Origin: Bacteroidales bacterium UBA3824
GTDB lineage: Bacteria > Bacteroidota > Bacteroidia > Bacteroidales > UBA3824
Length of the DNA: 64,000 nucleotides
NCBI GenBank assembly: GCA_002393195.1
Contig: DGIK01000073.1
Coordinates: 14,464-78,463 of the forward strand
Direction: 5' to 3'
Shown: positions 23,850-31,595 of the stretch, piece by piece
Layout: every line of letters begins with the position of its first letter
How positions within the stretch are numbered: the first letter of the stretch is position 1
Program-made: the position numbers and the translations under genes
The notes under the pieces: model-generated
Seen by the model: the letters and a program-made list of their open reading frames with translations, nothing else
Databases searched by the model: none
Told to the model about the DNA's origin: nothing

Positions 23850-25220
23850 ATGCAAAGAGATTCTATTGATTTTGAGAAGACGGACATTGCGCCGTTGTTT
23901 TTCAAATTGTTTGTGCCGACGCTTTTGGGATTGCTGTTTGGAGCGGCGTTGAATATTGCCGACGGTATTTTTGTGGGCAAAGGCGTTGGCAGCGACGCTT
24001 TGGCGGCGGTCAACATCGCCGCGCCAATTTTCCTCATTGGGACAGGCCTCGCGCTCCTTACCGGCACAGGCGCATCGGTGGTGGCTGCAATACATCTCGC
24101 CAAAAACAACGTCAAGGCCGCCAATATCAATGTTACACAAGCCGTTACAGTGTCAACAGCATTGATGGCGGTGGTTTGCACGTTTGTGTACATATTTCCG
24201 GAATTGACTGCCAAAATGTTTGGCGGCTCAGAAAAACTCATGCCGCTCGTCAAGACATATTTTTATTACGGATTGCCGTGCGTCTTTGTGTTTTCGTTCA
24301 CGATGGCGGGCATGTTTATCATCAGGCTTGACGGCTCGCCAAAATACGCAATGCTCACCAATGTAGTGCCGTCGGTGCTCAACATCATTCTCGACTATAT
24401 CTTTGTCTTTCCGTTGCAAATGGGACTCAAAGGCGCTGCTCTCGCAACGTCGATTGCGCAGGTAATAGGCTCGATAATGGTGGCGGTGTATTTTTGGAAA
24501 TTTTCAAAAACCATCAAATTCTACCGCCTAAAATTCACCAACACGAGCTTGCACTTGACCATACGAAACGTCGGCTACATGGCAAAAGTGGGAATGTCGG
24601 GACTTATAGGCGAACTCGCTATCATGCTGATGATTATGGCTGGCAACTTTCAGTTTATGAAATTGCTGCATGAAGACGGCGTGGCGGCGTACAGCGTGGC
24701 GTGTTACCTGTTTCCGCTCGTTTTTATGTTTGGAAATGCAATTTCGCAATCGGCATTGCCAATCATCAGTTTCAATCACGGCAAAGGCATTGCGGCAAGG
24801 GTTTCCAAGACGCTGAAACTCTCTGTGGTATTTGGACTTGCGTGTGGAGTTGTGATTACTGCACTCACAATCGTATGTTGCCGCCCGATATTGCAACTTT
24901 TTTTGACCCAAGGAAGCAACGCCTTTGAAATCGCAGCAAACGGATTGCCTTACTTCGCGGTGAGTTTTCTGTTTTTCACGCTCAATCTCGTGCTAATCGG
25001 TTACTATCAAAGCATCGAAAAAATCAAAAAGGCGATTATCTACATGACCCTGCGCGGACTTCTGTTTATGATTCCGTGTTTCATAATAATGCCGCAAATC
25101 ATGGGCGAAAAGGGCTTGTGGCTCGCCGTGCCGATGTCTGAATTTCTGACGTTTTTGACGATTGTAATTGTGTCGCAACACAGTAAGAGTCAGCTAAAAA
25201 ATTATGAAGTACATCCCTAA
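23850..25220 (+). CDS. MATE family efflux transporter
   Basis: A 456-residue integral membrane protein with about 12 hydrophobic segments and the MATE-type opening KLFVPTLLGLLFGAALNIAD followed by GIFVGKGVGSDALAAVNIA. The second half repeats the pattern with AYSVACYLFPLVFMFGNAIS. MATE proteins export drugs or metabolites in exchange for Na+ or H+; the substrate is not known. It stands alone, with a promoter box before and a symmetrical hairpin after it, separating it from convergent pyrF. Confidence 0.93.
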   Translation: MQRDSIDFEKTDIAPLFFKLFVPTLLGLLFGAALNIADGIFVGKGVGSDALAAVNIAAPIFLIGTGLALLTGTGASVVAAIHLAKNNVKAANINVTQAVTVSTALMAVVCTFVYIFPELTAKMFGGSEKLMPLVKTYFYYGLPCVFVFSFTMAGMFIIRLDGSPKYAMLTNVVPSVLNIILDYIFVFPLQMGLKGAALATSIAQVIGSIMVAVYFWKFSKTIKFYRLKFTNTSLHLTIRNVGYMAKVGMSGLIGELAIMLMIMAGNFQFMKLLHEDGVAAYSVACYLFPLVFMFGNAISQSALPIISFNHGKGIAARVSKTLKLSVVFGLACGVVITALTIVCCRPILQLFLTQGSNAFEIAANGLPYFAVSFLFFTLNLVLIGYYQSIEKIKKAIIYMTLRGLLFMIPCFIIMPQIMGEKGLWLAVPMSEFLTFLTIVIVSQHSKSQLKNYEVHP

Positions 25221-25232
25221 CGTTAATAACAA

Positions 25233-25277
25233 AACAACGTCCATTATCATATATTAATAATGACAATGGACGTTGTT
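25233..25277. terminator. Bidirectional hairpin between MATE gene and pyrF
   Basis: Perfect 13-base arms AACAACGTCCATT and AATGGACGTTGTT between convergent genes. T runs on either side are short, so termination strength is uncertain. Confidence 0.55.
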
Positions 25278-25299
25278 GAATTTTGGATGAAAAAACCTT

Positions 25300-26133
25300 T
25301 TACTTTTCCTTGTTCTTCTCCAACAATGCCTTCATCTGCGCGGCGAGTTCCTGTGCCTTTTCGCCGGCTTTTTCGGCGAAGTCGGTGCCATTGGAGGCGT
25401 AGATGATGCCACGGGACGAGTTGACGATGAGGCCGCAGCTGTCGTTCATTCCAAATGTTGCTACGTCTTCCAGGCTGCCGCCTTGTGCGCCTACGCCGGG
25501 GACGAGGAGGAAGTTGTCGGGGGCTATCTTGCGCACTTGTTGGAGTTTGTACGCCTGCGTGGCGCCGCATACAAACATTATCTGGTCGGTGTTGCCCCAA
25601 CGCTGGCCAAATTTCAAGGTCTTCTCAAAAATGTACTCGTTTGACTCCTTCTCCTGGATTATCTGGTAGTCGGATGCCGACGGGTTGGATGTAAGGGCGA
25701 GGATTATTGCCCATTTGTCCTTGTATTCGAGGAACGGCGCAACTGAATCTTTGCCCATGTATGGCGAGAGGGTTACCGCGTCGAAGGGCATTTGGTCGAA
25801 GAAAGTTTTTGCGTACATCTTGCAGGTATTGCCTATGTCGCCCCTCTTGCAGTCGGCGATGAGGAAGATGCCCGGATAGGTCTTCTTGATGTATTCGGCG
25901 GTCTTTTGGAGCGACTGCCAGCCCTTTGAGCCCAACGATTCGTAAAAGGCAGTATTGGGCTTGTAAGAAACGGCGTATTCCTGCGTGGCGTCGATTATCG
26001 CCTTGTTGAAGGCAAATATCGGGTCGTCCTCTTTGAGCAAAAATTCGGGGATCTTGGTGATGTCGGTGTCAAGACCAACGCAAAGAAACGAGTTCTTCTT
26101 CTGAATCTTGTTGTATATGTCGCGGTAGTTCAT
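25300..26133 (-). CDS. pyrF: Orotidine 5'-phosphate decarboxylase
   Basis: A 277-residue type 2 PyrF that converts OMP to UMP, the last step of de novo pyrimidine synthesis. Motifs: [13 protein letters not shown] near the start, the catalytic [11 protein letters not shown] (93-102, Lys96), [13 protein letters not shown] and VPGVGAQGG. The start [11 protein letters not shown] at 26133 matches the family; the frame is open further upstream but that part is not protein-like. It is third in the conserved purM-prfA-pyrF order, separated from prfA by 164 bases of repeats. Confidence 0.96.
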   Translation of the reverse strand: MNYRDIYNKIQKKNSFLCVGLDTDITKIPEFLLKEDDPIFAFNKAIIDATQEYAVSYKPNTAFYESLGSKGWQSLQKTAEYIKKTYPGIFLIADCKRGDIGNTCKMYAKTFFDQMPFDAVTLSPYMGKDSVAPFLEYKDKWAIILALTSNPSASDYQIIQEKESNEYIFEKTLKFGQRWGNTDQIMFVCGATQAYKLQQVRKIAPDNFLLVPGVGAQGGSLEDVATFGMNDSCGLIVNSSRGIIYASNGTDFAEKAGEKAQELAAQMKALLEKNKEK

Positions 26134-26200
26134 AACGGTAAACGTTAAAATTGTTTTTGGAGTTGGCGACCACCTTGCGGCGGTCTTTTTTCTTAAACGA

Positions 26201-26287
26201 AAATTACCGTGAATTTTTTCGTCAATTACCGTCAATTTCCTTATTAAAAATTGACGGTAATTTTTGTGTAATTGACGGTAATTTTTG
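26201..26287. repeat. Cluster of AATTGACGGTAATT repeats between prfA and pyrF
   Basis: Four copies of the 13-15 base unit lie at 26201-26216, 26224-26238, 26248-26262 and 26269-26283, the first two inverted relative to the last two. The middle pair forms a perfect 15-bp hairpin with a 9-base loop, and the last two are direct repeats 21 bases apart. They could act as an RNA processing or attenuation site before pyrF, or as protein-binding sites. Confidence 0.6.
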
Positions 26288-26297
26288 TTTATAAATT

Positions 26298-27389
26298 TTA
26301 CATTCCGCTTGCTTTGAGGCGTTCGGCGTTTTCGGCGATTTGGAGTTTTTCGATGAGCTCGTCGATTTCGCCGTCCATCACTATCGGCAGGTTGTAGAGC
26401 GTGAGGTTGATGCGGTGGTCGGTAACTCGCGACTGTGGATAGTTGTAGGTGCGGATTTTGGCACTGCGGTCGCCGGTGGAGACCATCGTCTTGCGCTGCG
26501 AACCCACTTTGTCCAAATACTTTTGGTACTCGATGGCGTAGAGACGCGAGCGGAGTTCGCGCATGGCTTTTTCGAGGTTTTTGATTTGCGATTTTTCGTC
26601 CTGGCACGTTACCACCAATCCCGTCGGGATGTGCGTAAGGCGTATTGCGGAGTATGTGGTATTGACGCTCTGGCCGCCCGGACCCGACGAACAGTAGGTG
26701 TCTTTGCGGATGTCGGATTCCTTGAGGTCCACGTCAAACTCTCCGGCTTCCGGCAATACTACCACCGACGCCGCCGAGGTGTGGATGCGTCCCTGTGTCT
26801 CGGTCTGAGGCACGCGCTGCACGCGGTGTACGCCCGATTCGTATTTGAGTATGCCATAGACACCGTCGGTGCTGGAGGATACGGTAAATACGATTTCCTT
26901 GTAGCCGCCCATTGTGCCTTCGGTCATTCGGGTGATTTCGATTTTCCAACGGCGTTTTTCGCAGTATTTGGAGTACATGCGGAATAGGTCGCCGGCAAAG
27001 ATGGCCGCTTCGTCGCCGCCTGTGCCGCCACGGATTTCCACGATTGCGTTTTTGTCGTCCTCGGGGTCTTTGGGCAGGAGCATTAGCTTGATTTCCTCCT
27101 CGCGGGCGGGGAGGGCGTTTACGAGTTCGTCGAGTTCCTCTTTTGCCATTTCGCGCATTTCCTCGTCTTTTTCGTCGCGGAGTATCGCTTTGGCCTCCTC
27201 GATGTTGGCAAGCATTGTCTTGTAGTCGTCGTAGGTCTTGATGAGCGGCTCCAAGTCCTTGAACTCCTTATTGAGCGCGACGTATTTTTTCATGTCTGCC
27301 ATCGCGTCGGGGGAGTTTACTTGTGCCGATACTTCTTCAAAACGTTGCTTGACGCCTTCGAGTTTGGTAAGTATAAGGTTTTCTGCCAT
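26298..27389 (-). CDS. prfA: Peptide chain release factor 1
   Basis: A 363-residue RF1 that reads UAA and UAG and releases the nascent chain. The stop-codon tripeptide region is [14 protein letters not shown] (PxT at 194-196) and the catalytic GGQ is at 238-240 in [11 protein letters not shown]. The long helical N-terminal domain and C-terminal [14 protein letters not shown] are complete. The start [10 protein letters not shown] at 27389 is 23 bases after purM; an upstream in-frame ATG would add nine residues. Confidence 0.96.
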   Translation of the reverse strand: MAENLILTKLEGVKQRFEEVSAQVNSPDAMADMKKYVALNKEFKDLEPLIKTYDDYKTMLANIEEAKAILRDEKDEEMREMAKEELDELVNALPAREEEIKLMLLPKDPEDDKNAIVEIRGGTGGDEAAIFAGDLFRMYSKYCEKRRWKIEITRMTEGTMGGYKEIVFTVSSSTDGVYGILKYESGVHRVQRVPQTETQGRIHTSAASVVVLPEAGEFDVDLKESDIRKDTYCSSGPGGQSVNTTYSAIRLTHIPTGLVVTCQDEKSQIKNLEKAMRELRSRLYAIEYQKYLDKVGSQRKTMVSTGDRSAKIRTYNYPQSRVTDHRINLTLYNLPIVMDGEIDELIEKLQIAENAERLKASGM

Positions 27390-27412
27390 TTGTATGGTGT
27401 TTTTTGTTGTAA

Positions 27413-28585
27413 TCAATAATTAAATTCGCCGTGCTCGCTCTTGACGGTAACTTGCTTTTTGTCAGATGCTTCGCAGCGTCCGATTATCTGCGCGTCCACG
27501 TTGAATGTCTTAGATATTTTGATGACTTCCTGCGCGGTCTCTTGGTCGGTATAGACTTCAAAACGGTGTCCCATGTTGAAGACTTTGTACATCTCGCGCC
27601 ACGGCGTATGGCTCTGTTGCTGAATCATTTGGAAGAGCGGCGGGGTGGCAAAGAGGTTGTCTTTGATGACGTGTATGTCGTTGCCAATGAAATTGAGCAC
27701 TTTGGTCTGCGCACCGCCCGAACAGTGTATCATCGCATGGATTTTGGAGCGGTGATGTTGAAGTATTTGTTTAACTATCGGTGCGTATGTGCGTGTGGGG
27801 CTGAGTACAAGTTTGCCGGCGGTGATGCCGTCGAGACCAGACACTGGGTCGGTGAGGTTGTAATCGCCCGAATACACGAGGTCTTCGGGGATTGCGTGGT
27901 CGTAGGTTTCGGGGTATTTTTGAGCGACGTTTTTGTTGAAAACGTCGTGGCGGGCTGATGTAAGGCCGTTGCTGCCCATGCCGCCGTTGTATTCGGTTTC
28001 GTAAGTGGCTTGTCCTGAGGATGATAGTCCCACTATGACGTCTCCGGGCTTTATGTGGCACTCGATGACGTCGCTGCGTTTCATGCGGCAGGTTACTGTG
28101 CTATCGACGATAATTGTCCTCACGAGGTCGCCGACGTCTGCTGTCTCGCCGCCCGTGCCGTAGATTTCGATGCCGTGCTCGCGCAAGGTTGACATCAGGG
28201 AGTCGGTGGAGTTGATGAGTTCGGAGATTACGGAGCCGGGGATGAGGTTGGCATTGCGTCCGATTGTGGAACTTACTAATATGTTGTCTGTTGCGCCTAC
28301 GCATATCAGGTCGTCAACGTTCATTATGAGCGAATCTTGCGCTATGCCGCGCCATACCGACATGTCGCCGGTCTCTTTCCAATATGCGTATGCGAGGGAC
28401 GATTTGGTGCCCGCGCCGTCGGCGTGCATTATGACGCAATATTCCGGGTCGCCGGCAAGGATGTCGGGGACGATTTTGCAAAAGGCGTTTGGAAACACGC
28501 CCTTGTCTATGTTTTTGATGGCGTTGTGGACGTCGGTCTTTGATGCCGATACGCCGCGCTGCCCGTACCGAAGGTTTTCTTCCAT
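27413..28585 (-). CDS. purM: Phosphoribosylformylglycinamidine cyclo-ligase (AIR synthase)
   Basis: A 390-residue AIR synthase-type protein of the longer Bacteroidota form, making aminoimidazole ribotide in purine synthesis. Recognisable are [28 protein letters not shown], the metal/ATP region [28 protein letters not shown] and [11 protein letters not shown]. It heads the purM-prfA-pyrF operon, an order conserved in Bacteroidales. A TACCTTTG box (28619-28626) lies 33 bases before the start. Confidence 0.93.
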   Translation of the reverse strand: MEENLRYGQRGVSASKTDVHNAIKNIDKGVFPNAFCKIVPDILAGDPEYCVIMHADGAGTKSSLAYAYWKETGDMSVWRGIAQDSLIMNVDDLICVGATDNILVSSTIGRNANLIPGSVISELINSTDSLMSTLREHGIEIYGTGGETADVGDLVRTIIVDSTVTCRMKRSDVIECHIKPGDVIVGLSSSGQATYETEYNGGMGSNGLTSARHDVFNKNVAQKYPETYDHAIPEDLVYSGDYNLTDPVSGLDGITAGKLVLSPTRTYAPIVKQILQHHRSKIHAMIHCSGGAQTKVLNFIGNDIHVIKDNLFATPPLFQMIQQQSHTPWREMYKVFNMGHRFEVYTDQETAQEVIKISKTFNVDAQIIGRCEASDKKQVTVKSEHGEFNY

Positions 28586-28996
28586 TTTCGAAAATGTGTT
28601 TTCTTATATAAGACGGCGCAAAGGTACGTTTTTTTGGGGAGATGTGCAAATGTTTTTTTTAGCGTTGTTTTTTATAAGTTGGTAGTATCGTTTGAGCAAT
28701 TTTTGTGTAAAGTGGTAGGATTCTATATGTTTGAGGCGTTGAAAAAATATGTAGATTTTAGGTGAATTTCCGTTTATACCGTGCGGAAATGTGCATTTTT
28801 TTGATGATTTCCGCACGCTATAAACGGAAAAGTTGTTTTTGTAATCAAAACCATACAGCCGCATATACGCTTCCTTGACTTCTACCACGCCGTTGTAAAA
28901 CGGGGTTGGAGACGTGCTGCTTGTAGGTTACGGTCACTTTGGTTTTAAGACTAAGAAGTGTGCCGTTGGTGCGAATGATGCGGATTTCAAAGTCAT
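28586..28996. other. Intergenic stretch with a long inverted repeat and a possible decayed gene
   Basis: It holds the purM promoter box (28619-28626) and a 24-base inverted repeat (28767-28790 with 28807-28830, one mismatch) around a 16-base loop. On the minus strand from about 28985 to 28840 two overlapping frames read protein-like text, FEIRIIRTNGTLLSLKTKV then VVEVKEAYMRLYGFDYKNN, joined only by a frameshift. This may be a gene remnant. No intact gene is supported. Confidence 0.4.
28767..28830. repeat. 24-base inverted repeat
   Basis: TTTCCGTTTATACCGTGCGG plus AAAT on the left is matched on the right by its complement with a single difference (CC against GC), leaving a 16-base loop containing seven T residues. 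It could fold as a very stable hairpin in RNA from either strand, or be the end structure of a small mobile element. Confidence 0.65.
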
Positions 28997-29428
28997 TTAT
29001 TCGATTTGATGTTCTTCTTTGTATCTTTGCAGGTATTCTCGCATATTGGATTTGACCTGCGTGGAAATTTCATGAGGCTGTATGAATGTTTCATAGCCAT
29101 ATTGTATGCTAGATTTTCCCATGCTAAAGAGATTTTCCGCATCAAGATTTGATTGCGCTAACTTGCAGATCCCTGATACGGTGGTGCATCCGATAATAGT
29201 TCGGCTGATTTTTTTACCTGCAGCTTTGCTTACAATGTTCCTTTTCACGAGTTCATTGACACTTTTTTTGATGTACGGTTTGAGAAACTTTGCTAATGCT
29301 TTCCCAATTGGACCTGGTCCACAAACTTCCATTGTGTCAGAGGTAACCGGTGTTGTATTTGACGCGTAGCCTGCCGATGTGTATAGTAGCATTAGCAATG
29401 ACAATGTTATGATGTAGAGTGTTTTCAT
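28997..29428 (-). CDS. Hypothetical exported protein
   Basis: A 143-residue protein with a signal peptide (MKTLYIITLSLLMLLYTSAG) and a mature region containing CGPGPIGKALAKFLKPYIKK and several basic helices. No family recognised. Two cysteines (in EVCGPG and GICKLA) could form a disulfide. It is the last gene of a four-gene unit on the minus strand and overlaps the preceding gene by 4 bases, so it is translationally coupled. Confidence 0.6.
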   Translation of the reverse strand: MKTLYIITLSLLMLLYTSAGYASNTTPVTSDTMEVCGPGPIGKALAKFLKPYIKKSVNELVKRNIVSKAAGKKISRTIIGCTTVSGICKLAQSNLDAENLFSMGKSSIQYGYETFIQPHEISTQVKSNMREYLQRYKEEHQIE

Positions 29429-29880
29429 ATTCCTAATTGTAATTTTAGTTTGTATTTAATACTATTGCTGATATATTGGATCTTTTTTTCACTTTCGTCT
29501 TGCAATTCATTAAATATTTTTTCAGATACTTTTGTGCCATATTTTTTCATTTCTTCACGATAATTATAGAGATTTTTTGCATCTCGTCCAGCACTGAACA
29601 GACCAATTCCTGCGGCAATTGGCTGTCCGCCAGGTATCACGCCACTTATGAGTTCGGCTGCAGTTAAGCCCCATCCAAGCCAATCCGTAGAATTTTGTTT
29701 GTCGGATATTAAGTATAATTCGGGATAGGTGTTATTGGGATGAGGATACCTCTCCGTCGCAGTTTGCACTATGTCAGTAATGTCGATTTCGTATCGTACA
29801 TAATAGGACATGTTGTATTTGTCCGCTAATTTGCGTCTTGTGATTATTTCATCATCCGTAAATTGCTTGTACAACGACAT
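29425..29880 (-). CDS. Hypothetical protein with glycine-rich central segment
   Basis: A 151-residue protein without a signal peptide. The middle has a glycine-zipper-like stretch, GWGLTAAELISGVIPGGQPI then AAGIGLFSAG, that could insert into a membrane. It is flanked by charged helices (KKYGTKVSEKIFNEL). No family recognised. It lies 63 bases after the repeat lipoprotein gene and overlaps the next gene by 4 bases. Confidence 0.6.
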   Translation of the reverse strand: MSLYKQFTDDEIITRRKLADKYNMSYYVRYEIDITDIVQTATERYPHPNNTYPELYLISDKQNSTDWLGWGLTAAELISGVIPGGQPIAAGIGLFSAGRDAKNLYNYREEMKKYGTKVSEKIFNELQDESEKKIQYISNSIKYKLKLQLGI

Positions 29881-29943
29881 AATTTTGGCGTTAATTTTAT
29901 TATTGTATGCTTTTATCCAATTGTTAGCCTTTTGGTTTATTTC

Positions 29944-30843
29944 TCATTTTTCTTCAGGCAGGTCTTCCTCAAAAATATTGTCAACCAATGTAGAGGAAAC
30001 AAGTTCGCCGATGTATTGTGCAACGTCATTTGAAATGATTATTTCTAATGCTGTAAGTAAACTATCACAATTTTGATAATAAATTGTAGCATACAATTTG
30101 CGTTGTTGTTCTTCTTTTTCTTCTATCCGTTTTTGTATAACGTTGAAAATGTGGTAATCGTAATTAAAAAGAGTTGCAGCATCTTCGAGGTCGTCAATGC
30201 TACCATCCAGCGAAGACATACTTTCGCTAATGGCGTTTCCAAGGAAATCATACCTGTTTTCTTTGTAAAACTCAGCCAATTGAGGCAAATCCATGTTGCA
30301 AACCATTTCAAGTATGCTTGCCTGTTTTAACGCAATATGTTTTTGTAGTTTGCTCTGTATTTGCTCGTCATAGTAAAAGAGAGATTCTGCAGTCTTTAAC
30401 TCTTCAAGACTGTATTCCTCCGATGATATTTGTTCTATAATGTAATCCCTGAGAATGTCGTATCTATTTTCTTTGTAAAACTCAGCTGTTTGAGGTAAAT
30501 CCATATTGTTTGCCTCTTTGATTATCTGTTCTGTTATTCGTTTTTGAATGACATTATAGATTTGTGTATCATAAGAAAAGAGATTTGATGCGTTTTTTAA
30601 GTCGTCAATACTATATTCTTGTGATGATACATTTTGAACAATCGCATCCCTAAGAAAAATGTATTGATTCTCTTTGTAAAATTCAGCCAATTGAGATAAG
30701 TTCATTTGACTTGCCTCTTTAAGCATCTTTGCAGGGGTTACCTTGTAACTCTGTCCCGATTGTGTCATTGGTACGCGGTGAATATACGAACATGATGCAA
30801 CCAATGCCAACAGAAAAAATAATGTATATAGAATGGTCTTCAT
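29944..30843 (-). CDS. Lipoprotein with three tandem 66-residue repeats
   Basis: A 299-residue protein with a lipoprotein signal peptide, MKTILYTLFFLLALVASC, the lipobox cysteine at residue 18. The mature part has three helical repeats of about 66 residues, each beginning MxLxQxAEFYKENxYxxLRD and containing a DLxxAxxLFxYDxQIxxxIQKRI segment. I do not know a named family with this unit. The start at 30843 overlaps by ATGA the end of the membrane protein gene upstream, which supports it over a longer frame. Confidence 0.7.
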   Translation of the reverse strand: MKTILYTLFFLLALVASCSYIHRVPMTQSGQSYKVTPAKMLKEASQMNLSQLAEFYKENQYIFLRDAIVQNVSSQEYSIDDLKNASNLFSYDTQIYNVIQKRITEQIIKEANNMDLPQTAEFYKENRYDILRDYIIEQISSEEYSLEELKTAESLFYYDEQIQSKLQKHIALKQASILEMVCNMDLPQLAEFYKENRYDFLGNAISESMSSLDGSIDDLEDAATLFNYDYHIFNVIQKRIEEKEEQQRKLYATIYYQNCDSLLTALEIIISNDVAQYIGELVSSTLVDNIFEEDLPEEK

Positions 30844-31115
30844 TTGATTTCGGCTTTTAAATCGTTCTGTTTGTTTTTCTCCTTCATTGTTTCGCGGACA
30901 TCTGTGATGGCAAACCAAATGAGAATCAATACGACAGGAATCCAAAGAATTAGGTATGTGTCCGTATAAAGTGCGGTTCCGCCTACGTCAATGATGTTTT
31001 GCGGATTGATTGGAATTAGCACTGACAAAATGCTAATTGGAATCTGTGCCACAACAATCAGAAACACGTATTTGCTGGCTCTGTGCATTGTTCTTTTTGT
31101 TTGATTGCTAATCAC
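30840..31115 (-). CDS. Small two-helix membrane protein
   Basis: A 91-residue protein with two hydrophobic segments, YVFLIVVAQIPISILSVLIP and YLILWIPVVLILIWFAI, and a lysine-rich tail. It is first in the unit of four linked genes and follows the structured RNA at 31160-31430. An alternative start at Met10 (31088) is possible. Function unknown; by position it could anchor or partner the repeat lipoprotein. Confidence 0.6.
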   Translation of the reverse strand: MISNQTKRTMHRASKYVFLIVVAQIPISILSVLIPINPQNIIDVGGTALYTDTYLILWIPVVLILIWFAITDVRETMKEKNKQNDLKAEIK

Positions 31116-31159
31116 GGAGTTTCAATTGGCAGTCTTCAAAAACTTGCGGTAGGAATTAT

Positions 31160-31430
31160 AGAAAAGAAAAAGGTGCAGACAATCTATCCACATTCTTGGG
31201 GAGTGTAGGAAAGAACCCCATCTAACAAATAACAGATTAAACCTGCACCTCGGAAGGTGCAAGCATCAGTTTGCATTTGTTAGAGTTCGGCTTTCCGACA
31301 CTATGAGAGTGTGAAAATTGAGATTAGTCGTTGTCTGTTTTCAAAATCCAACAGCTTCCTACACTTTTGTTTTGAATGTGACAATTGCTAATGCCGTATG
31401 TTTTGTGTCATGATGTCGCCATTATGACAC
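31160..31430 (-). ncRNA. Pseudoknotted structured RNA upstream of four unknown genes
   Basis: A TACCTTTG box (31434-31441) is followed by a 7-bp hairpin (31424-31430 with 31405-31411). Next come a pairing 31356-31365 with 31202-31211 (10 bp), CTGTT/AACAG at 31335-31354, ACACT/AGTGT at 31299-31313, and 31275-31284 with 31221-31230 (10 bp). A UCCG-capped hairpin lies at 31245-31260. AGTGTAGGAA is also the loop of a TGGGG/CCCCA hairpin, so a pseudoknot forms. The segment 31243-31250 can pair instead with 31171-31178, just before a T-rich tail at 31160-31170. It could be an independent RNA or a regulatory leader. Confidence 0.6.
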
Positions 31431-31433
31431 GTG

Positions 31434-31441
31434 CAAAGGTA
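31434..31441 (-). promoter_or_regulatory. -7 box (TACCTTTG) of the pseudoknotted RNA
   Basis: TACCTTTG on the minus strand, directly before the first hairpin of the RNA. Confidence 0.55.
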
Positions 31442-31525
31442 GATAAGATTTTGTAATCTGCAAAAAAAATCACAACTTTTTTCCAAAAAAAAACTGCGCA
31501 AAAATATATTAAGGCTTCTGCCCCT

Positions 31526-31568
31526 CAAAAACCGCCAATGTTGTATGCGAACAGTGTTTCAGGCGGTT
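31526..31568 (-). terminator. Intrinsic terminator of the AAA/PD-(D/E)XK gene
   Basis: AACCGCC (31530-31536) pairs with GGCGGTT (31562-31568); on the minus strand the arm runs into five T residues. Confidence 0.6.
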
Positions 31569-31595
31569 GGAATGGATGTGTATAAAAATGTTAAT

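Noticed and set aside
26201-26287. CRISPR array
   Set aside because: Only four short units in mixed orientation with unequal spacing and no cas genes.
26160-26607. N-terminal extension of PyrF
   Set aside because: The extension is antisense-like text over prfA and the repeat cluster; the family start is [11 protein letters not shown] at 26133.
28604-28888. 94-codon minus-strand reading frame
   Set aside because: It crosses the 24-base inverted repeat and the purM promoter box; only its first 20 codons look protein-like, and they continue a frame that is broken upstream.
31160-31430. tmRNA, RNase P RNA or SRP RNA
   Set aside because: None of the conserved sequence blocks of those RNAs is present, and there is no tag reading frame.
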